A DNA stretch of 64,000 nucleotides from Rhytidiadelphus loreus (taxonomy: Eukaryota; Streptophyta; Bryopsida; Hypnales; Hylocomiaceae), in assembly GCA_947034895.1 (NCBI GenBank), contig OX344763.1, forward strand, positions 2,048,501 through 2,112,500, in the 5' to 3' direction. The notes under the pieces are model-generated. The model did no database searches. It was not told the DNA's origin and saw nothing but the letters and a program-made list of their open reading frames with translations. Shown one piece after another: positions 49,301-63,370 of the stretch (positions within the stretch are counted from its first letter, which is position 1; every line of letters starts with the position of its first letter). Both the position numbers and the translations under genes were made by a program.

Positions 49301-50229
49301 ACCTCGGCATCTCTGTTAGTTTCTACATCCTCAGACTGTTGGATATAATAAGACAATTTATGATTAGCTAATGCCTGTTGTGTTAGAATGCTTATTTGAC
49401 ATAAACCTGTGATGATATCTCATATTATATACGGATGCTATCTCATGTTACATGCACTAAAGGTTTGAACGATGTGGCAGAGTTCAAAGAGATAAGCACT
49501 TATACCCACGTCACGAACCATGGCACCGTTACTGTCGAAATTATTTATAGCTTCCAATGCACTGATTGATCTTTTTTCAAATTGTCAACACTGTTCACAT
49601 CCTGGTATTCTATGTTTTGCAGAGGGTCTGCATTCAGAATTTGTTGCTCCATATTGTTTATGCAAGGTTGTTCCACGCCAAGCAATCTTGAAAACTGTTA
49701 TTCGAAGTGGTGATCCAAATGAAGGTCTTCGTTACTGGAGTTGCAGCAACAATAGGAAACTCTTTACAAAGAAGCGGAAATCTCCTTCTGACGTGACTGA
49801 AGAAAGCTGCAATTACTTCAGGTAAAATAACGACTTCTTCTCCTTCATTTTTGAAATCTATAATAGGCTGGTCTACTTCTTCGGGCATCGGTTGTGCCCT
49901 GCTTCTATTTGGACGCTTCTTTCAATTTTGAACGATGAAAGTTCTCCTAACATGGCAGTTGAAGCTGTGTAGACTACTTACTGTTGCTTGAACATTGCTT
50001 TCCTGTCTTGGGGGTAGTAGGTGAATGTGTCACTTTTGTCTTTGGGAGTGTTAACTTTGCAGCAAATCTTATTACAGCCTTGTCTATTCGTTTGCACTTC
50101 CTGGACTGTTCTCATCAGAATCTCTTTTTCTGTTACAGGTGGCTAGATACCCCACGGTTCACTGCTAAGGATAAAAGAGAAGCTCGCAAGGAACGCTACA
50201 GGCAGGTGGAGTTGCAGAGACTGTTGTGA
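43359..50229 (+). CDS. Large nuclear protein with two GRF zinc fingers and an AT-hook
   Basis: Nine exons join in frame to 1573 aa: 43359-43515, 43640-44242, 44454-44643, 44844-46026, 46151-46858, 47294-48655, 49053-49281, 49623-49821 and 50139-50229. GRF finger 1 (about residues 264-318) has CECG, GLRYLMC and CKFFR|WLDTP. GRF finger 2 (about 1486-1545) has CLC, GLRYWSC and CNYFR|WLDTP. Both have a phase-2 intron before the Trp. Between them are PPKKRKL (about 674, nuclear localisation), the AT-hook KRKRGRPRK (about 1360) and long acidic, disordered stretches. An Ala/Glu/Ile helix (SIAEVLAAGVAEGIAESIAE) lies in exon 2. GRF fingers bind single-stranded nucleic acid in TOP3A, APE2 and NEIL3; no catalytic domain is visible here. 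The role is unknown, with a DNA- or chromatin-binding scaffold as inference. The start ATG is the first in frame after an acceptor at 43337; upstream non-coding exons are likely. Confidence 0.82.
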
Positions 50230-52415
50230 TGAGCTCTACTACTCATTTGCATTGAATCCAAGCGTCTTACCGTGTTCTCAATTTTAGGGTATTGTTCTGA
50301 ACCACTTCTGCTGACACATCAGAGAATCGCTTCTTGAGATAGGCTTCTTATTGTAGTGATGATCTCTCTGCCCATAGATTTCGCGTCAGTTCCATCAAGC
50401 CTTGACTTCTTCAGCTGTTGGTAGATTTTCAATCTAGTTGAAGGAGACATTGCCCTACCGTGGTACTTATTACTCAAGGGAATCCAAACATTTTGTGGGA
50501 GATTGCTGCCCAAGGGCCATCTTCCTGTACATATCCAGCTCCATGTCGAATGGGAACGACTTTAGGCAGCGCCAGGCCGGACTGTTTTTAGTAGGTTTTG
50601 TAAGAATCTGGCCAAAATCAAAATCATTTTATTGCTTAATCTATCGATTCCCCCAATTCTAGCCAAGTCTCTGGTTTCAATTGTTGATAAAACAACTGCA
50701 TGATCTTGGAAGTGATTTCATTTTTTCCGGACATTGCTCACCGAACGCTATCAATGGCAGTGACGCTTCTGGTCTACTGCATTTTTTCATGGGGATCTAA
50801 ACTCATGCAATCTGGCAATACCTTGATGTACTTATAAAAAAAATCAACCCTCATTCTGATTCTGGTTCCAGCCCGCATTTGTGTGGTATGGATTTCCAAA
50901 ACCTCTCTGCAAATATTGTTTAGCTGAGAGAGTGTAAGTATGTTTCATCTCAAAAATTAATTCTACAAATGTCCCTCCCAAAATAATTTCAATAAGTAAT
51001 ATAAAAAACTTGGAAAGTCACCTTTACATTTGTAATTCATTACAAAAATATCTTGTGAAATCATTGATGATAAGTTCATAAGGAATTTTATAAGGAATTT
51101 CTAAATTTTGGTTTCAATTTTATCTATCACCATAATATTGACTAGTGCAATGATAAATGCAACCTTATAGATATGAGCTGTCAGTCAGCAGTAGGTGTCA
51201 AGATTGGATAATCAGACTTTGCAAATGACTTGTCTAAGTTGTTTCATTTTCTTCGAGAATGAAAAATGATTTAAAAACACAAAACATCCACAAACATTGA
51301 CCCCTCACTTGTCTGCAACTTCTATTTGAAAATCATTACTAAATTATTCGTCTTAGTTGTATTTTGTAGCACATCTTTACATTTGTTTACCTCTTAGTTG
51401 CACTTACAGTACATCTTTACATTTTTAGACTATCTCAAGGTCCTTCATGGTTAAAAATCATATATTCAAGGTATCAAGTAAATTTGAATATTATTTAGCA
51501 ACCCTTATAATCAAGATGTCACACATAATAAATATGAACAATATTTAAATCTATCAAGATGATAATTATAATAACTACTTGATTTGAAGTCTTTATAATC
51601 ACTATTTCTTATATCACATCCTCTCTTATTGCATGAAACATTAGAGAGTACACATATCCTATACTTAATTGAAAACTCACTTGTTTCAACCACTATTGTT
51701 ATTCACAAATGTCACATTTTGTTTGTATTCAAATGTGATAATACAAAATGTAGTAAGTGTGAAACATCGCTCTTCAAGAATTATAATAGCATTTGCATAT
51801 GGAGTTCTAATATCCAATTCAAAAGTATATATTGCAGAAGTTTATTGGACAAAATATTGTAAACTTATAGAACAATGAATCAACTTCTACATTTAGTTCT
51901 TATATATAATACTCCGTATATAATTTACTTGGTGTAGAACTTACTAATAGCTATGTGTTATTATAAATCGTCATACACAACACATCGTGTAGCCACAAGT
52001 GTCAATCAAAACGTCAATCAAAACATCAATTAGAATCAACACAAAAGAGTGTAAGAATTACCCTACTAAGGAATGAAGGATTAATCTCAAAACACACGAG
52101 TAGCCAAACATCTCTCACTCCACCAAGGGAGAATCCAAGAGTGCACATGCATCCAAAAAAAACCTCAAAGTGTTATAAATAACTAAATCACCATAGCCAC
52201 AACAAAAGGGTTATCTCTATCTAAAACATACATAAAGCTTTACTGACAAGAATGACAAGTTAAGGAAGCCTCAAAGCCTAAACAACCCAAACCTACCGAA
52301 TATTCTACATGTAGTTCTTAAATACTAAGGACTTTCTAACACCACACCATGGGTTAACCCTAGATCGCCAAAGAGGACAAAAAGTGTCCTCACATAGTTT
52401 TAAGTTAAATTCAAA
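50230..52415. other. 3' flank and AT-rich intergenic DNA
   Basis: The first 700 bp keep gene-like composition and may hold the 3' untranslated region of the GRF gene. The rest is AT-rich without a recognised gene. Confidence 0.45.
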
Positions 52416-52900
52416 GTACTGTAACTTTTGAACCGATGTCCAAATTCAATAAAACTTGTTGGTAAATTTTAGCCTTTTCTTCTAGTTTGTGTGTTAAAAT
52501 TTTCAGATCAATCCAAGAGGTAATGATTTTCTGGAAGCCAATCAAAGTTCACAGGCTCAATTTGATTCACCAAAGTGCACTTCATGGTTGCAACTTCGGG
52601 GGCTTGTATCTCCTTCATCCAATGTTCGATTTCAATAAAAATTTGTTGGGTTGTGTTTCCCTTGAATTCTAGTTATTGTGGTGAAATTTTCATGTCAATC
52701 CAAGTTGTTTTGAATGTTTGGGAGCAATTCGAAATTCAAAATCCTGCCATTTATGGACTATAGTGAACTTTGGCGGCTTGTATCTTCTTCATAAAATGTC
52801 TGTTTTCAATAAATTAAAAATTAAAAAAATTGCGCATACTAGTCTAGTTTGTGTGGCTAAATTTTCATATCAATACAAGAATTTATGAATGACTGAGAAG
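52416..52900 (+). repeat. Diverged tandem repeat, about 165-185 bp units
   Basis: Three successive units share the order TTCAATAAAA(C/T)TTGTTGG, then TCTAGTTTGTGTG and AAATTTTCAT.TCAATCCAAG (about 52447, 52634 and 52803). The unit length is close to that of plant satellites. Related single blocks occur near 53030-53220. Confidence 0.6.
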
Positions 52901-53720
52901 CATTTTAGTAGAAGGTGGTTCAGCCCTAGATGTGTTTTTTGCAACTTTTCTTGCCTATTTTTGACATTTGCAAGCCATTTTGCAAACACATCAAATCAAT
53001 TGAATGATATTTTTTTTCCACCAATGTGTTCGTATCCTGGTTTTGAATCACTTTGTAGTTTGAAGTTTTTTCATTTCATTAGGTTTAGAAATCAAATTTG
53101 GCCTCTAAATGTGTTTTTAGGAAAATTTCAGCATTCTTTTTCAACACTAAAACATTATAATCTTGCAATCTACACGGTCAAATGACTTCAAATTTGATCC
53201 ATGACATCTACAACATGTGTACTACATGATTGTACGGTTAAGATCTTTATTACTTAATCACATTTAGATTTATAGCACTTCAAAAGCTAGGATGTTTTTT
53301 ACCCAAAACGGCCATGGGCGGTCTAGGGTTAAAGAAACCATCTTAGCCCCAATAAATAACACATTGTAGTGTGCTTCTATTAACACTAAATGCCACATTA
53401 ATCACCTGGCAACTAGGTTATTGTAATAAAATCTTTTAAATCCTAAATGCCTAAGGCTTTTTTGAGTTTCTTGGAATTTGTTCTATATTGCACAAAAAAT
53501 CTAATATTTTGATAAGTATTATCAATTATTTTGAATTGTAACTATATAAATACAAACTAAACATATTAGATTTTATGTAGAAAAAGAAAACACAACAATA
53601 TCACTTATGGATTGAAAGATTATAATGTTTGATCATGAGGGTATTAAAATTGTAAAAATGATTTAAAGTCTTTCAATCTTTTTTTCATATGTCAAATCTA
53701 AAATTGAGGTCACCAAATAA
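52901..53720. repeat. Dispersed repeat D3 blocks
   Basis: ACATTATAATCTTGCAATCTA near 53151 and its inverted counterpart near 53612 match copies near 30672 and 56185. The surroundings are AT-rich and non-coding. Borders are not resolvable by eye. Confidence 0.5.
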
Positions 53721-53785
53721 AATGAGGTTAAAGGACAAAACATGCAATGATGATCATTATGCATGTTTTGTCCTTTAACCTCATT
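53721..53785. repeat. Perfect 26-bp hairpin with 13-nt loop
   Basis: 53721-53746 (AATGAGGTTAAAGGACAAAA, then CATGCA) is the exact reverse complement of 53760-53785. The loop is ATGATGATCATTA. No coding context is present. The geometry fits a foldback element core or a short small-RNA precursor. Confidence 0.85.
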
Positions 53786-55116
53786 TTTATAATCCTCATG
53801 TCAATAGGTGTTTAGGGATTTAAGGTATGCTACATTGTTTCAGGACTCATGCCTTTGAGGCAGGGATTTTTTTTGGTTTTGGGACAAATGGCTATGTGGC
53901 CTTTCTACAAACAACGTTTTGAGTTCTCTGGCTCCTTCATTACTTTGGATGGGAATTGAAGGTGGATATTTTGTAAGCAATTTTGAAGCATGGTGGCTAT
54001 ATTTTTCCTAATTATGAAGAAACAATTGACATTAATATGTTATTGTAGGGAATGAAAATAGGCAAGGATTTCCAAAATTTTGTTGTAACATATGCAATGA
54101 TAATATTTTCAAAATAGTTAGGAGGCTACAACAATAAAAGAAAAAAGTGCAATTGGACTTCATTAACAGTCTTCATTGACAAAAAATGTTGTCTAGGCAA
54201 ATTCCAAAACCATGCATAGATGATGGAAATAAAAGGGCCAATTTTGAAACTAAACAAGTGAATAGTAATCCAATCACCATGCAAGGATGATCATTGCATG
54301 AGTAAGGGGAACTACATCCAAACAATGCTAACTAGAAAAAGTTACTACTTTGTGACACTATAACGGTACCACTTAGCTGAGTGAAACCACTACTGAAAAC
54401 ATTCTTCATATGGGAAATTCTTGATTGTATACACTTGTTGTGCCTTCATGCCAACCACCATTCTCAAATTGGCATCCAACCTACTTCCAAGTTGGTCCTT
54501 CAAGAATGACAAGGAACAAAAACAACATTCAACAAAGAACAACAATCATATTGGCAACCTGGTAGCTCACCTATTCCAATTAAGGAATCCTAGCATCATC
54601 TACTGGAGATGGATGAGGCTTCATGAAGATGTGTGGACAAGAGTGACTAGGCAACAATAACAATAATTTTTTTTCATAATTAGGCTTCAAATGTGCATTA
54701 AATTTTAGAATCTTCATTAGACTGGCATAATCTTCATTTTTAGCGGTGCTTTCACATTTAGGTGTTGGCATTGTTTTTTTCATTGAAGTGGGGTTTGTAA
54801 TCCCTTCTAACTATCAACATGGCAAGATAATTCCACTTTGGCATTTTATGGGTCATTTACCCCATTTTTTTTACAAAGACTTTTGAAGCAAACCTTTTTT
54901 TTTGAGGAAATTGGGCATTAAATTGCCTAAACCCCACCACCCGCCTCTAAAGCCATTATGGGATGTGATTTGTCACTTGGTCCCATTGCCTAAACAAATT
55001 TTTATATAGTGACTTCCAAAAGTAGTAAACCACCATATAAATTGCCCTCATAAATTGAAAAATTGGAATTATAAAGTGAAATTTGGACATGTTGTACAAA
55101 AAGGATTCTACCTTCA
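53786..55116. other. AT-rich intergenic DNA, no gene seen
   Basis: The open frames are short and have no domain similarity. Confidence 0.5.
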
Positions 55117-55424
55117 CATTAGATGTGATTTTGGGCAAGGGGAGGGCCATTTCAGGCTTGTTCTCTTTATTGTTCCCATGTAGTGAGAAAACAACTCACT
55201 GTCAAAATTTTAAGAAAAAACTCATTTAGTTTAATTTATTTTAGTTTTTTAGTTTTCAAATGAAAAAAAGAAGTTGAAAAAAAAAATCATTTTTTTTCTG
55301 CAATCTAACGTGGCAGTCATTTTGCCACGTCAAACTGCAGTGGTGCTACAATGGCAGCATGCCTTGTTCCCCACAACTTCGGGAACTCGCAGCCTTCCAA
55401 GACCTCCAAATCACATCTAATATG
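55117..55424. mobile_element. MITE family M1, copy 5 (best-preserved ends)
   Basis: The left end CATTAGATGTGATTTTGG pairs with the reverse complement of the right end, ATTAGATGTGATTTGGAGG. It carries GGAGGGCCATTTCAGGCTTG, the perfect hairpin ACGTGGCAGTCATTTTGCCACGT and GGGAACTCGCAGCC. It is non-coding. Confidence 0.85.
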
Positions 55425-55449
55425 TGTAATTTCACTTAACCCTTAAAGG

Positions 55450-56040
55450 ACCAGACACCATTTTTTGGCAACATAGCGATTTTGGGCAGCTCACTACAGA
55501 CGGAATTTTTATTTTTTTTCTTTGAAAATTTGACACAATGTATGCCCAAGGAGTAGCTTTAAGGCACAACAATTTTCATAACTTTTAACTATGTGGTGAA
55601 AAAGTTATTGTATGATATGTGGTTTTTAGTAGTTGACGGACAACTTGGGCAATTTAAAAAACTTCTCTAAAAATTACTTTTTTTTAAATAAAAATTTGAA
55701 AATGATTTTCTAGATTTATATATATGTGGAAAGCTTTGAATCATTCCATTTTGATTTACAAGATGAAAGTTATGAGGTGTTCTAGTTTGTGGGTAGTTAT
55801 GGATTCCCTATAGTCAAAAATAAACTTTGTAGTCCTTCATTTAACTCAATTTTTTATATTTTTTGAAAAAAATAAAAATATATGATGTAGATTGTTTATT
55901 ACTAAATTACCATCGTCAAGATTTGAATTTTTGAATTTTATAATTAAATTCTTAACAATTTAGTGTTTTGAATCACTTTGTACTTCTTTTTTCTTACTAT
56001 TTTTTTCCTATATATTGTGCAATTCTTAATGATCTCAAAA
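55450..56040 (+). repeat. Dispersed repeat D2, copy 2
   Basis: It aligns with 15693-16330 in the same orientation (TTTTTTGGCAACATAGCGATT versus TTTTTGGCAATGTAGCAATT at the left). It directly follows MITE copy 5. Confidence 0.7.
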
Positions 56041-56707
56041 AGTTCAAGCATGTAGCCAACTTGACTTGAGGAATAAATCCAAAGAGTAACCACTATTTTA
56101 GACATTTTTTCATACAAATGTGACCTTGTGAAGTGCAGCTGCCCGTATTTTCACAAGGCCAAATAAATGATTTTTGTCACTTCAAACGTTAATATCTTGC
56201 AATCTACACGGTGGAAATTTTTGAAATTTTTTCCACATCTTTTCAAACTATTTTACTACAAGATCCTACAGTTACATGTGTCCAATTCTTATATAAGAGA
56301 ACTTGTGAAAAGATAATATTGAGTACCACATAAGTAAACAACAAGAGGTGCTTTTCATGTAGCACTGACAAACTATGATCACCAAGGCTTTTTTTTCATT
56401 TTCTAAGAAGTGCCAAAGTGGCAATATAAAATGTTATAGTGCTGCTCCAAATTTCAACATTCATTGACATATTGGATAGAAAATATCAGATTAGCACATA
56501 TCATATGTCTATAATTTGGTTTTCATTCGCAATTTGGCAATTTCATCCAAGATCTTTTTTTATTTGAATTTTTTTGGTGATTTCATCCATTTTTTTAGGA
56601 AATTTTTTTGCCATTTATAGCTAGATTATTTTTTTGGTACAATTTGGCACTAGAAAGCCAAAAAAATTGTCCTGATGATCACAACTGTAGCACATGGGCT
56701 ACTCAAT
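56041..56707. other. AT-rich intergenic DNA with a D3 block
   Basis: It contains CTTCAAACGTTAATATCTTG near 56180, a member of the dispersed block also seen near 30672 and 53151. No gene was seen. Confidence 0.45.
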
Positions 56708-57113
56708 TAAGGTAGTATGTTCTAAAAGTGACCATTTAAGAGCTGGTCCACCTTTTCCAGAGGCTTATGTGTACATAATTAATTTTAGATTATTTTTCAC
56801 AGAAAGAAAAATGGATTTGGAACCTAACACAAGTGGTTTTGTATTTTTCCAAGCATTTTTGAATTACTTATAAATTTTCAAAGATTCAAGGCATGGGTAC
56901 CTATTTGTGACCATAGGTCTCCCAAAATCTATCCACTTGCAACTTGTAAAGAGATGTGCGGAAATCAAAAGCAATGATTGGTTCTTGCAATGAAAAAACA
57001 CTTTTTTCTTGATGCATTCAATTGCTAAAGTGGTCCATTTAAGGATCACCCCATCTCCATTCTTCACCCCGACGGTTTGAAGAAGATGGGTGCTTCTAGA
57101 GCATACTACCTTA
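56708..57113. mobile_element. TAAGGTAG-ended MITE, copy 2
   Basis: The left end TAAGGTAGTATGTTCTAAAAG pairs with the reverse complement of the right end, TAAGGTAGTATGCTCTAGAAG (2 mismatches in 21). The interior aligns with 9765-10165, for example AAGCATTTTTGAATTACTTA. It is non-coding. Confidence 0.8.
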
Positions 57114-57789
57114 CAAATTGTTCACATATATGATTCTATCTTTGGATTTTACTCAACAAATGTGGAAGTTTCAGCAGATCAAAGAGTAAGAGTAAGTAAT
57201 CACACTTGATAGTAGCTCCCAACCATTCTAACTAGCTGGTAGTGTTTGAATGCGGGGTGGCGTTAATGGTTGGTTTCGAGGAGCACTAACTAGTACTGCT
57301 CTCAGAGCTCATTTATTTAGGAAATACAGTCAAGAGAAGTTATTAGCTATATGCACATAGAGTACTCAAGTAATAAAGGCCAATTATTTAAACATGCTCA
57401 TATTGTACAATAATTGTGTTTGATTGGTTGCTCATTTAAGAAAACAAGTGATGGTCGACGTAATCATCTCCATCGATGGTTTGTGCACCAAACTTTATGC
57501 ATATAAGGAATATGCAAATAAAGAACTACACTTAGTTATGCAAGTAGGGAATTTGCATCATGAGAAGTTTCACTGTAAGAGGATTCATTGTTGTGAAAGA
57601 AATGCCTCGTGTCCCGCACAATTCAATTTAGAAAAATTGCGGCATTTTATTTCTTCAGAATTGTTCTTATCTCTTGCGAAAAAAACATCCACTTAGGCAT
57701 CGTAAATGCCAAAGCACAATGGTCTCTAAACTGCCTCTTGAAAACTTTGTTATCACTGCGTAACAACCACCTTCTAAGAGCACATGTGA

Positions 57790-59770
<1,981 letters not shown>

Positions 59771-62493
59771 ATGGCTGATCCCTCGGTGGTACCTCAGAGA
59801 CCTTTCCGGGGTCTAGGCGGAACTCCATTCTATGACGGAGTCGGTGATGTTGTTCAAATAACAATCACGTATTCATCCCAGGAAGTCTGGTCGGTGCAGG
59901 CTAACTATCGACAGAAGACCACCGACGTTTTCAGTGCTGCACAACACGGATCCAAGGGTCCACAAGTTGCCGAGGTAAGCAATGCCCACTTCAACCTCCC
60001 TATATTGATCCTTTCATTGCTATCCAAGTGCCGAAATCCATTGTTTAATTAAGACTTTAGTCTCCGCATGCGTATTCCTGGTTCAGGGTATGGACAGTGT
60101 ACGGTATGTTTATTTAAGCGTAGAAAATGCAATTGCCCCATACCGAGTCTGCAGGAGTCTTCCCTTTCATGGAGGAACAACTGCCGCATGGGGGACAAAT
60201 TGAAGCTGACTAGAAGATGATGGAAAGGTTTTCTTTTCTTTTCCTCCATATATGTGAGCAACAGCATGTCAAGTAACAAGCTAAACTCCTGCCAGTAAAT
60301 AAATTTGAACATTCACAGAACACCCATAAGTGGGTTTAGGGTTTTAGGGCAAATGTTAAGTCGCATCTTAAAATGTCGCATCCCATCAACCACGTACGAG
60401 CAAACTGGAATAATGTGCGTCACCTTCCACTATCCACAGAACTCCTAGCCTATTTAGGTTCATGCGTCATGAAACGACGAAATTCGAAGTAGAGTATATT
60501 AAAATTGATTCCGGAAATTAAAGTGCATGTAAGCTTGTACTATTTTCCTCTTCAAGCTTGTGGAGGGAGATTTCGATCAGTCAGATTATTACATGTTGCA
60601 TTTTTACAAATGTTTCATTTTGTTTTGGTTCCTTTCGGTCAGAGTGCGAGAATACTCACATCAAAAGGTGATACAGTAGTCCCCAGCTCGAGAACCTGGA
60701 ATTCCTCTTGCTACATCAATGCTTTGCTACGTTGTTGATCGGCATATATATATTATCTTATTATTATTTACAGATATATGACTAGCAGTGAACCGAAACA
60801 TGCAGCTAGTTGATCACCGTTTGCGATAGATACACTGGCCGTGTATGCAGCCTGCTTATGTAACTAATTCCCAAGTGGAATGTGGTACTATGTGGGCATG
60901 AATACAGATTAAGCTGGACTTTCGCCACGGGGAGCGTTTGATGCGAGTGAAAGGAACAACTGCTCCTGCAGGAGGTGAAGCTACTGACGTGGTCACGTCG
61001 CTCACCTTCATCACCACCAAGAGCACCTACGGCCCCTATGGAGCGGTGGTTGGGCGGCGGTTTCAAAGCTCCCCACAGGGCAAGGTGGTGGGTTTCTTCG
61101 GCAGATCTGGAAGGTTAATCGACGGCTTCGGGACCTTCACGGACTTCTCTCTCTCTGACACGAGTTTGAAACCGGATGGACCCTGGGGAGGCAACGGAGG
61201 CAGCGCGTATTACGATGCCCCAGCAGACAAGATCGAACAAATCGACGTGGAGTACGACCGTGCCGCCATTATTTCTCTGAATGTGACATATGATCGAGGC
61301 AGCCAGGGCTTCTTGTCATCCACACATGGTGGAGTTGGCAGCTTGAAAGGGACCACAACAACGGTACATTCACATGCAATTTTGATTTCATATATATATT
61401 CTCTATGACGGAAGGATTTCTCTGTAGTCAGAACAAGCAAGGCCTTGGCTCAGAGCTGGTATGTAGCAAATGACTGACACTTGAAAAGAAATAGTAGGCT
61501 GGGGGGGACTAATTGACGCCACACAAACATACTAATCGTCTTCGGGATCATCTTGTTGCAGATTGTATTTGGTTATGATGAATATCTAGCCCAAGTGACG
61601 GGAACTACCGGTTTGGGATACAACAACTTGACCTGGGTTACATCACTATGCTTCATCACCAACAAGGCAGTTTACGGGCCGTTTGGCAATGTCTCAAGAG
61701 ACCAATTCCAGACGCGCTCCGACGCCCAGATCTTGGGTTTCTACGTTCGATCGGACTGGGCCCTTGATCAGCTTGGTGCCTTTGTCGGGGGAGCACCCTC
61801 GCATTCAGCGGTGGAAGTTGCACACTTCGGAGGACAAGGAGGAGATGCCTTCTATGAGGGTCGCGGTGAAATCTCCCAAATTGTGGTCACTTACTTGAAA
61901 GACCGATTAGTTGCCAAACTCCAGGTCACATATCTTCAAGGCAACGAACAATTTATGGGAGCCTTACACGGTACATGCACGAGTGGCGACTTAGCTACCG
62001 TAAGTTCACCTCGCATATATTCATCATTCTTGTAATGATTTCGTAAAGAGCCAAAAAAATTTATACAGAAAAGAAACACTCCAGCAGCTAGCGACATGGA
62101 TTTCAGACTGCCAGGTACTAATTAATCATCGATCGTCGCCTCAGTTTCATGCATGTGAAGTTGTGTGACGTACACTCATGATCGATATATTCTAGTTGAC
62201 TGTGACAATTACGTACATATCTTGTGCAGATCCCTCTGAATTCCCCGGATGAGTATCTAGTGCAAGTGACGGGCACGCACGGCCCTGCGCATGCTGAGAA
62301 TGTTTTCGTGGAAGACCTGATTTTATCCATCAAGTTCATCACGAACAACAAGACGTATGGACCTTATGGCAATTTGGAATCAGGCATCCCCTTTGCTTCA
62401 CCGAATGCTGGACACATCGTGGGACTGTTTGGACGATCTGGTTTATTTCTTGATCAAATTGGTGTGATTTGTTTCCCAAATGTGATCGGCTAG
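59771..62493 (+). CDS. Three-domain jacalin-related lectin
   Basis: Four exons, 59771-59974, 60908-61363, 61562-61999 and 62230-62493, join in frame with phase-0 GT-AG introns to 453 aa. There are three jacalin beta-prism domains at about residues 10-148, 157-297 and 308-453. Each has an N-terminal GG..(G/A)FYD(G/E)-like strand (GGTPFYDG, GGNGGSAYYD, GGQGGDAFYEG) and ends in the carbohydrate loop: GRSGRLIDGFG, VRSDWALDQLG and GRSGLFLDQIG. Domains 1 and 3 keep the mannose-type GxxxD. Domain 2 has Asp in place of the Gly. There is no signal peptide (MADPSVVPQRPFRGLGG), so a cytosolic or nuclear lectin is likely, as for mannose-binding jacalins in plant stress and defence. The family is certain; the sugar specificity is inference. 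Confidence 0.9.
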
Positions 62494-62854
62494 GAAATCG
62501 ACATCCTGTGGCTGTGCAGGACATTAATTCTACATGAATATGCATGAATTCTCGATCACTACTGAGTGAGGGTCGCAGAGGAGCTGGTCAGTTAATTACT
62601 CCGTATGACTGTGATGCCTGTGGTTTGGTCTATTAATATATGAAGTGATGTTGAGGTTTTCTATTAAGATAATTGTGTGAGTTATTGTGTGATTCAAGGG
62701 ACTTGAAATCTTGAATGTGTTGAGAATGATGCACAACGGGAGCTGTCTCTCAATTGGGATGTCTGGGTGCTGCATTCATGCTGAAACAGTTCATTCAAGC
62801 GCATCATAAGAACTTCTGAATCAATCATCTACTGAAACAGTTCAAAATGGATTG
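62494..62854 (+). other. 3' flank of the lectin gene
   Basis: No open frame continues past the TAG. No clear AATAAA lies close by. It probably holds the 3' untranslated region. Confidence 0.35.
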
Positions 62855-63370
62855 TGGGCAGGCTCATATAGTTTCAGTATTTGTCGTGATTTTTTGAAAC
62901 TTTTTGTAAAGGTAGGAAAATACATTACTGAGCTTTCTGGGAATTTAATTTTTATTTCAATCGGTGCTTGGGAGATATAGTTATTGCATAATGTGCTTAA
63001 ATTTTAGTTCAAGAGGCAATAAGAAAAGCCCTACAACTACTTAAGGTTAAAATTTAGAAAATGGGTTTTTGAGAGGTTGTATTTTTATTTACATAGGAAG
63101 CTTTGGTTCATTCCATTTGGATTTGTTATGTGAATGTTATGAACAATCTTATTTTTCAAGTTATTTAGAGCATCTTCTTGAAAAATTTACTTGTAGGATT
63201 CATTTCTAAACTTGATTTTCACAATTTTTCAAAAAAAAGGTGAACAAGGTTAAAGATCTCTTGCTCGAATAATTGTATTGTTTTGATTAGTGTGTTTCAA
63301 CTCCATCTTTGATCAATTTGCCACCTACTTCTACTTAACAATTTCTTAATGTGTGAAAATTATCATTTTT
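62855..63370 (+). repeat. Dispersed repeat D1, copy 3
   Basis: It aligns with 23440-23960 (GGGCAGGCTCATATAGTTTC, then TTCCATTTGGATTTGTTATG and TCAACTCCATCTT) and in part with 10840-11130. Confidence 0.7.
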
